Assembly: GCA_021780625.1 (NCBI GenBank)
Contig: JAJXYI010000395.1
Span: 1 to 6,583, forward strand
Reading direction: 5' to 3'
Source of the DNA: a bacterium
Lineage (GTDB): Bacteria; Verrucomicrobiota; Verrucomicrobiae; Opitutales; Opitutaceae
DNA: 6,583 nucleotides
A program made the translations under genes and the position numbers. Under the pieces are notes generated by a model, which saw only the letters and a program-made list of their open reading frames with translations, searched no databases and had not been told where the DNA came from. Of this stretch, positions 1 through 6,583 are shown piece after piece. Position 1 is the stretch's first letter; each line of letters begins with the position of its first letter.

Positions 1-1
1 C

Positions 2-298
2 CTCGAACGCCTGCATGCCCTGCGAACGCCCGCCGGCGGCCGGTTTTCGATTGTCGAGCTTCCGATGCCGGAGCCCTGTGTCACCGACGGACAGAGACTC
101 CCGGCCAGCTACGCGAATTTCCTCATTCTGAACGAAGCGGTGCTCGTCCCGGTCTTCCGCCAGCCGCGGCGGGACGCCGAGGCACTGGATCTTCTGCGCG
201 GTTGTTTTCCGGGGCGGGAAATCGTGCCGATCGACTGCCGGGAGTGGGTGATCGGCCGCGGCACGCTACACTGCATCTCCCAGCAGCAGCCCGCCTGA
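2..298 (+). CDS. aguA: Agmatine deiminase, C-terminal part (5' end outside window)
   Basis: Only the last 98 residues are visible; the reading frame is open from base 2 to a TGA at 296-298. Agmatine deiminase hydrolyses agmatine to N-carbamoylputrescine and ammonia, a cytoplasmic step of putrescine synthesis from arginine. Seen: a segment reading LPASYANFLILNEAVLVPVF, then PGREIVPIDCRE, then the terminal GTLHCISQQQPA. These match the conserved end of the agmatine deiminase / porphyromonas-type peptidylarginine deiminase family, and the Cys encoded at 272-274 is the expected catalytic nucleophile. The family usually has a Gly/Asn-rich GGGN-like stretch before IHC; here it reads GRGT, a mild variant. 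The family is usually about 350 residues, so roughly the first 250 are missing. It converges on the next gene with only 25 bp between stop codons, and I see no clear terminator hairpin there. A peptidylarginine deiminase-like paralogue is possible, but the agmatine assignment is preferred. Confidence 0.9.
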   Translation, partial: LERLHALRTPAGGRFSIVELPMPEPCVTDGQRLPASYANFLILNEAVLVPVFRQPRRDAEALDLLRGCFPGREIVPIDCREWVIGRGTLHCISQQQPA

Positions 299-323
299 AC
301 GGACTGCTGCATCGGGTTTCCGC

Positions 324-1967
324 TCAGACGTCGCGGAGCGCTTCCACGCTCTTGCGGTTACAAACCAGCGCGAGCACATGCACGAGTTTCTTCAGCGACT
401 CGCGGGACGGGTCTCCCAGCAGGGCGACCTGAATCCAGTTCTGGTCGCGCAAATACGAACTGGCGTAGCTCAACCAAAAACCGCGGGCGCGAAGCTCTTC
501 GCCCAGCGAGACTGCTGCACCGGGCTCCTCGAGCCGGATGCTCACGATCGCCGGACAGGCATGGTCTTCCAGGGCTACGAGGTCGAATCCCATCGTCCGC
601 AGCGATTGGCGGAGCCAGAGACCGTTGGACTGGATGCGGGCCTGGCGCTCGGGCGTCGCGAGTTCGATCGCCTTGGCAAGCGCGGCCACGAGGTTCGAGG
701 AGTGTGTGAACGGAACGCTGTCGTGCGCGGCCCATTCGCCCAGGTCGATGTAGGAAGGGAGGACCTGTGGCTGGGGTGCCGGACGGTAATCGTGGAAAAC
801 CATTGCGAGGCCGGGAAATGACCCCAGGCCCTTTCCACTGGTTGCCGTGGCAAGATGCACGCCGGACAGGTCGAGCGGTAGCGCGCCGATCGTGCTGATG
901 CAGTCCAGGCAGAGGTGAAGGCCGAGGCGGTGACAGATGGCCTTCAGCTGGGGCATCGGATTGAGCACGCCCGTCGAGGTTTCGTGGTGAACGCACCAGA
1001 TCCATCCACCTCGCGGCAGGCGGGAAGCCGCATTCTCAATCTGCCCTGGAGTCATCGGCTCGCCCCAGCTCAGCCTGAGCCAGTCGAAGCGAAGGCGCGC
1101 GCGCCGTGCCTCCTTGGCCAGACGCTCGCCGAACTCGCCGTTCGAAATGACCAATCCGGTCGTCTCCATCAGGCCGAGCTGCGCGGCCACCACGGCATTC
1201 GCGAGCGAGCCGGAGCCGACCAAGACCTGCACGTCGCGAGCCTGGGTCATCAGGCAGAGATTGCGGCGTATGCTCGCGATGCGCGTCAGGAATTCCTGGC
1301 CCCGATGCGAGTCGGCGGGAGTGGCGAGCGCATCGCGGACTTCCGGTGCCATGCAAACCGGGCCGGGGAGGAAGTTTTGGACCTCCTGACGGGCTCCGAA
1401 CGCCTCGATCGCGGGTCTCAGCACGGGACTCTTTTTCATCGTGCGCCCGAACGCCTCGAGCGTCAGGTACATCGGCTGGTACGGCGCGTCGGGCGTGCCC
1501 ACGAGAGGACCGAACGGCACGAATCCGATATGGCGATACAGCCTCAGCTGACGGGTTGTCCCGGAGATCAAGGCAATGTCGAAGCCCTCGGAGATGCAGT
1601 AGCGGACAGCCTGCTCGAAGAGCTCCGTGAATACGGGGGACTTTCTGTAATCGGGTGCCACGGCCAGGAGGCGCACTTCGATCGGCACCCGACCGGAGGG
1701 AAGGTGCCGGTCCAGTTCGGGGACTTTTGAGTCGAGCGAAAAGGGGCGGTTCCGGCGAAGCGCCATCATCCCCGCCAATGTCCGGCCATCGAGGGCAATG
1801 AGGTAGGTGTTTTCGGCGTGAAAGCGGTCGACCAGCCGGCCTTCCAGATTCGGCGCGTGCTGGGGGATCTCCTCGACGAACGTGGCGTAGTTGAGGCGAT
1901 GGACGAGCTCGATTTCCCAGTCTTCCGAGGCGATTTTGTAGACGATATTCGTGGAGGGAGAGGTCAC
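324..1967 (-). CDS. Fusion protein: GNAT-type acyltransferase domain + PhnW/AGXT-like class V aminotransferase
   Basis: 547 residues. Residues about 8-175 look like a GNAT or acyl-amino-acid-synthase domain: YATFVEEIPQ near 27-36, then EVRLLAVAPDYRKS (97-110) and LYRHIGFVPFGP (143-154). Residues about 180-547 are a fold-type I, class V aminotransferase resembling 2-aminoethylphosphonate:pyruvate and alanine:glyoxylate enzymes. Seen: GSGSLAN (251-257), HHETSTGVLNP (327-337), PLP-ring Asp355 in LDCISTIG, Schiff-base Lys379 in TSGKGLGSFPG, and PFTHSSN (419-425). Where the family has RIGxxG, this protein has QVALLG (Gln513), so the usual substrate-carboxylate Arg appears absent. The start is GTG at 1967-1965, overlapping the plsY TGA as GTGA. 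The frame stays open to 2309, but those extra residues are Arg/Pro-rich shadow of plsY. Translational coupling to plsY and a joint role in acyl transfer are inferred. The acyl donor, the amine and the product are unknown. Confidence 0.85.
   Translation of the reverse strand: MTSPSTNIVYKIASEDWEIELVHRLNYATFVEEIPQHAPNLEGRLVDRFHAENTYLIALDGRTLAGMMALRRNRPFSLDSKVPELDRHLPSGRVPIEVRLLAVAPDYRKSPVFTELFEQAVRYCISEGFDIALISGTTRQLRLYRHIGFVPFGPLVGTPDAPYQPMYLTLEAFGRTMKKSPVLRPAIEAFGARQEVQNFLPGPVCMAPEVRDALATPADSHRGQEFLTRIASIRRNLCLMTQARDVQVLVGSGSLANAVVAAQLGLMETTGLVISNGEFGERLAKEARRARLRFDWLRLSWGEPMTPGQIENAASRLPRGGWIWCVHHETSTGVLNPMPQLKAICHRLGLHLCLDCISTIGALPLDLSGVHLATATSGKGLGSFPGLAMVFHDYRPAPQPQVLPSYIDLGEWAAHDSVPFTHSSNLVAALAKAIELATPERQARIQSNGLWLRQSLRTMGFDLVALEDHACPAIVSIRLEEPGAAVSLGEELRARGFWLSYASSYLRDQNWIQVALLGDPSRESLKKLVHVLALVCNRKSVEALRDV
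1964..1967 (-). promoter_or_regulatory. GTGA stop/start overlap coupling plsY to the fusion gene
   Basis: On the minus strand the sequence reads ...AAAACCGTGACC. The TGA (1966-1964) ends plsY and the GTG (1967-1965) opens the downstream gene. The nearby upstream bases (CCACTCAAAAACC) contain no Shine-Dalgarno sequence, so the second gene is most simply translated by ribosomes terminating on plsY. The reading-frame geometry is seen directly; the coupling is inferred. Confidence 0.75.
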
Positions 1968-2566
1968 GGTTTTTGAGTGGATTGGGATTGGAAACGGGAA
2001 CCGTCCCGCCAGCGGCGCAAGTGGCCGCGGTGGGCGATGAGGACGAGCGCATAGCACGCGAGCGCAATCGAGGCGCACCGGGGATCGGTGTTGAGATAGA
2101 CGCTCAGGGCGGGGACGGCGGCCAGGCCGATGAGGCCGGCGATCGTGAAACGGAAAAAGGGCAGCACCATCAACATCACCGCGGCGCCGGGAATGAGATG
2201 GAGCGGGGCAATCACCAGCCAGGCGCCGAGCATCGGACCGATGCCCTTGCCGCCCCGAAATCCCAGTGTGACCGGCCAGATGTGGCCCAGCAGCACAGCG
2301 ATCGCGCAAAGGTGCTCGAGGAATTCACCGCCATGGGCGAGCCGCGCCACCAGCACGGCAATCGCGCCCTTTGCGATGTCGAGCGCGAGAACGGTCGCAA
2401 ATCCGCTCGTTCCGAGCGCTCTTCCGGCATTAGTTGCCCCGGTGGCGCCACTGCCTTGAAGTCGGATGTCGCCCCCCTTGCGAAATCGGACCAGCCAATA
2501 CCCCGGGGACAGGCAGCCCAAGGCATAGGCTAAAGCGACCACGGCTGACTGGTTTAGGGGGCTCAT
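1964..2566 (-). CDS. plsY: Glycerol-3-phosphate acyltransferase PlsY-like membrane protein
   Basis: 200 residues, the usual length for PlsY, a multi-pass inner-membrane enzyme that transfers acyl from acyl-phosphate to glycerol-3-phosphate in the first step of phosphatidic acid synthesis. Seen: hydrophobic segments around residues 5-25, 55-76, 84-103, 110-150 and 160-178. Motif 1 is GDIRLQGSGATGATNAGR (32-49), keeping Ser39 and Arg49. Motif 2 is GHIWPVTLGFRGGKG (94-108), the phosphate-binding loop with Lys107. Motif 3 is AHRGHLRRW (178-186), keeping His179. Departures from the family: GSGN is GSGA (Ala41), the motif 3 HRxNI is HRGHL (His182), and the following GxE is GSR (Arg191). The start ATG has only a weak GGAA about 11-14 bases upstream. 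It has its own spacer after the eno terminator and overlaps the GNAT-aminotransferase gene downstream. It is clearly in the PlsY family; whether it is the housekeeping enzyme or a specialised paralogue is open. Confidence 0.92.
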   Translation of the reverse strand: MSPLNQSAVVALAYALGCLSPGYWLVRFRKGGDIRLQGSGATGATNAGRALGTSGFATVLALDIAKGAIAVLVARLAHGGEFLEHLCAIAVLLGHIWPVTLGFRGGKGIGPMLGAWLVIAPLHLIPGAAVMLMVLPFFRFTIAGLIGLAAVPALSVYLNTDPRCASIALACYALVLIAHRGHLRRWRDGSRFQSQSTQKP

Positions 2567-2581
2567 GGTGGTTTTCCGAGA

Positions 2582-2609
2582 ATGTTACAATTCGCTCGCG
2601 GCTCGACAA
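2582..2609 (-). promoter_or_regulatory. Weak candidate sigma70-type promoter for plsY
   Basis: The minus strand shows TTGTCG (2609-2604), 16 bp, then TAACAT (2587-2582). Each hexamer matches consensus at four of six positions. It lies downstream of the eno terminator and just upstream of plsY, giving a very short leader of roughly 8-10 bases. Hexamers of this quality can occur by chance; the terminator makes a separate plsY promoter likely, but not necessarily this one. Confidence 0.28.
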
Positions 2610-2680
2610 AAAAATGCGGCCAATTCATGAAGGCAGCCCCAGTGGCGTGGGACAGGCGCAGAGATGTCCGCACCACCGAC

Positions 2681-2709
2681 AAAAAAGCCGGGCCACAGGG
2701 ACCCGGCTT
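2681..2709 (-). terminator. Rho-independent terminator of eno
   Basis: On the minus strand, 25 bp after the eno stop codon, the sequence reads AAGCCGGG, a 9-base loop TCCCTGTGG, CCCGGCTT, then TTTT. This is a perfect 8-bp GC-rich stem running into a T tract, a textbook intrinsic terminator. It separates eno transcription from the plsY unit. The opposite strand has A and no T tract on its exit side, so it is oriented for the minus strand. Confidence 0.9.
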
Positions 2710-2733
2710 CGAAAGAAAGAGGTTGCGAACGAA

Positions 2734-5239
<2,506 letters not shown>

Positions 5240-5365
5240 AGGAGGGGCCCGACGCAGGCAATGGAAAACCTGCCGTTTCCTCTTCTGGCAACAACCTGTG
5301 TGCAAATTCTGAGAACTCTGCGTTGCATCTTCGGGCGCGAACCCTTTGCCTCCGCCCCTTAAAGC
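5240..5365. other. Divergent intergenic region between the ankyrin gene and dnaB
   Basis: This 126-bp spacer must hold the promoters of both the minus-strand ankyrin gene and plus-strand dnaB. I see no hexamer pair good enough to call. There is a weak inverted repeat GCAGG (5254-5258) / CCTGC (5269-5273) with a 10-base loop. If the ankyrin protein starts at the TTG at 5305, half of this stretch would be coding. Confidence 0.55.
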
Positions 5366-6583
5366 ATGGCAGAACCCTTTTCCCAGGCACCCCAGGGTCG
5401 GTCACGCGGCCGGGATGCGGCTGCGGAATCGCCCGCGCTGATCGGTCGGACGCCGCCTCATTCGGTCGAGGCGGAGGAATACCTCCTGTCGTGCTGCCTG
5501 CTGGACGGAAACGACACCATCGCGCGCTGCCTGGAGTCGAAGCTCTCCGCGGAAGCGTTTTACGTTCCGTCGAACCGCATCATCTTCGAAAAGATCATCG
5601 ACCTCTATCAGTCGCGCCCGCCAGTCGACCTTGCGGTGCTCGCGGAGGAACTGAAAACCCAGCAGCTTTTGGATACGGTTGGCGGCTATGCCTACCTGAC
5701 CCAGATAAGCGGCCGGATCCCGACTACGGCCCAAGCGCAGTACTTCATCGACAAGGTCCGCGAGCTTCACCTGCTGCGACAGATGATCCACGTGTCCACC
5801 GGGGTCGTCGACCGGTGCCTCAACTACCAAGGTGGGATCGAGGAATTCATCGACACGGTGGAACGTGATTTCTTCGAGATCACGCAGGGCCGCATCTCCG
5901 ATGCCGCCAAGCCGATGAAGGAACCAACCAAGGAGGCCATCAACGTCATCAACAAGATGATGATGAAGAAGGGCGAGCTCACTGGAGTCTCGTCGGGCTT
6001 CAAGGACCTCGATGCGCTGACGTTCGGATTCCAGAGACAGGAAATGATCATTCTGGCGGCTCGTCCGTCGATGGGTAAGACCTCGTTCGCCCTCAACATC
6101 GCGGAAGCGGCGGCGCTTCCGAAGAAAGGGGAGGGCGTTCCCGTTCTGGTCTTTTCACTCGAAATGAGCTCGGCTCAGCTCGCCCTGCGCATGCTTTGCT
6201 CCCGCGCCCGGGTGAACATGAAGTTGCTCCGCGAAGGGCTCATCCCGAAGAACGGCGAGGAGTTCAAGAATCTCGTCAACGTCGCCGACGAGTTCTCCAA
6301 GTCGCCCATCTTCATCGATGACTCCAGCCATCTGACCATCATGGAGTTGAGGGCCAAGGCCCGCCGGCTTTGCGCGCGGATGAACGGCAGCCTCGGACTC
6401 ATCGTGGTGGACTACCTCCAGCTCCTCAGTCCGACCGATCCGCAGGTCCCGCGCGAGCAGCAGGTGTCGGAAATCTCCCGCGGCCTGAAGGCCTTGGCCA
6501 AGGAACTTAACGTTCCTGTAATTGTATTAAGTCAGCTCAATCGCTCCTCCGAAAAGGAAAACCGCACCCCAAAACTCTCGGAT
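5366..6583 (+). CDS. dnaB: Replicative DNA helicase DnaB, N-terminal 406 residues (3' end outside window)
   Basis: The frame is open from ATG 5366 to the window end with no stop. DnaB is the hexameric 5'-3' helicase that unwinds DNA at the replication fork and recruits primase. Seen: a low-complexity Ala/Arg-rich leader (1-30), the N-terminal helical domain beginning PHSVEAEEYLLSCCLLD (31-47), a linker region around 175-205, then the RecA-like motor. Walker A is ARPSMGKTS (232-240, Lys238), the catalytic Glu is in FSLEMSS (Glu266), Walker B is LIVVDYLQLL (345-354, Asp349), and the SQLNRSSE motif is at 389-396. The family is usually about 450-500 residues, so perhaps 50-100 are missing. The Walker A site, a known intein insertion point, is uninterrupted here. 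No Shine-Dalgarno sequence precedes the start (CCGCCCCTTAAAGC), but the ATG is supported by the domain start about 30 residues later; no better in-frame start is seen. Confidence 0.96.
   Translation, partial: MAEPFSQAPQGRSRGRDAAAESPALIGRTPPHSVEAEEYLLSCCLLDGNDTIARCLESKLSAEAFYVPSNRIIFEKIIDLYQSRPPVDLAVLAEELKTQQLLDTVGGYAYLTQISGRIPTTAQAQYFIDKVRELHLLRQMIHVSTGVVDRCLNYQGGIEEFIDTVERDFFEITQGRISDAAKPMKEPTKEAINVINKMMMKKGELTGVSSGFKDLDALTFGFQRQEMIILAARPSMGKTSFALNIAEAAALPKKGEGVPVLVFSLEMSSAQLALRMLCSRARVNMKLLREGLIPKNGEEFKNLVNVADEFSKSPIFIDDSSHLTIMELRAKARRLCARMNGSLGLIVVDYLQLLSPTDPQVPREQQVSEISRGLKALAKELNVPVIVLSQLNRSSEKENRTPKLSD

Noticed and set aside
299..323. Terminator between the convergent aguA and fusion genes
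   Set aside because: No convincing stem with a T tract was found in the 25-bp gap.
915..1730. 271-residue open frame on the + strand
   Set aside because: It lies wholly antisense to the well-supported fusion gene and shows no recognisable domain.
1968..2309. N-terminal extension of the fusion gene, 114 residues upstream of the GTG
   Set aside because: It overlaps plsY in another frame and is Arg/Pro/His-rich shadow sequence; the first domain begins right after the GTG at 1967.
5254..5273. Hairpin GCAGG/CCTGC in the divergent spacer
   Set aside because: A 5-bp stem with a 10-base loop and no T tract; too weak to call an operator or terminator.
5240..5305. TTG start at 5305 for the ankyrin gene
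   Set aside because: The 22 added residues do not resemble a repeat or signal peptide and no ribosome site precedes TTG; ATG 5239 is preferred, though not certain.
5323..5868. 181-residue + strand frame starting before dnaB
   Set aside because: Different frame from the DnaB protein, Arg/Pro-rich, no conserved features; the DnaB frame is continuous from 5366.
5597..6583. Intein in DnaB
   Set aside because: The Walker A insertion site and the visible motor motifs are uninterrupted; the later insertion point near the RESGSIEQD-type region lies beyond the window and cannot be judged.

Overview
This is a GC-rich bacterial chromosomal window with strong G/C preference at third codon positions. 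It holds six genes: two are cut by the window ends and four are complete. The gene styles (a PhnW-like aminotransferase fused to an acyltransferase, a PlsY, a 439-residue enolase and a regular 33-residue ankyrin array beside dnaB) recall Verrucomicrobiota of the Opitutae type. That placement is an inference from recalled protein style, not from a search. I see no mobile element, tRNA, rRNA or CRISPR array, so the window looks like ordinary chromosome.

Layout. On the + strand, 2-298 is the 3' end of an agmatine deiminase gene (polyamine synthesis), with its catalytic Cys. It converges on a two-gene minus-strand unit, plsY (2566-1964) followed by a 547-residue fusion gene (1967-324). These two genes share a GTGA stop/start overlap and are therefore probably translationally coupled. 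The fusion has an N-terminal GNAT/acyl-amino-acid-synthase-like domain and a C-terminal class V, PLP-dependent aminotransferase domain of the 2-aminoethylphosphonate/alanine-glyoxylate type. Upstream of plsY lies a clear intrinsic terminator (2681-2709) that closes the enolase gene (eno, 4053-2734, minus). Upstream of eno is a 136-bp spacer with a weak promoter candidate and a short 11-bp-phased repeat. Next is a minus-strand ankyrin protein gene (5239-4190) built from ten consecutive 33-residue units. A 126-bp divergent spacer separates it from dnaB (5366 onward, plus), the replicative helicase, which runs off the right end without a stop codon in the window.

How the genes work together. Enolase, DnaB and agmatine deiminase are independent housekeeping functions. 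The only tight functional unit visible is plsY plus the GNAT-aminotransferase fusion. Its PlsY departs from the family at conserved motif positions. The aminotransferase domain keeps the PLP lysine and aspartate but appears to have Gln where the family has its substrate-carboxylate-binding Arg. Together these suggest a specialised acyl-transfer or amino-lipid pathway rather than routine phospholipid synthesis. This pair is the best candidate in the window for an undescribed system, but its substrate cannot be read from sequence. A second general feature is that none of the five visible start codons is preceded by a good Shine-Dalgarno sequence.
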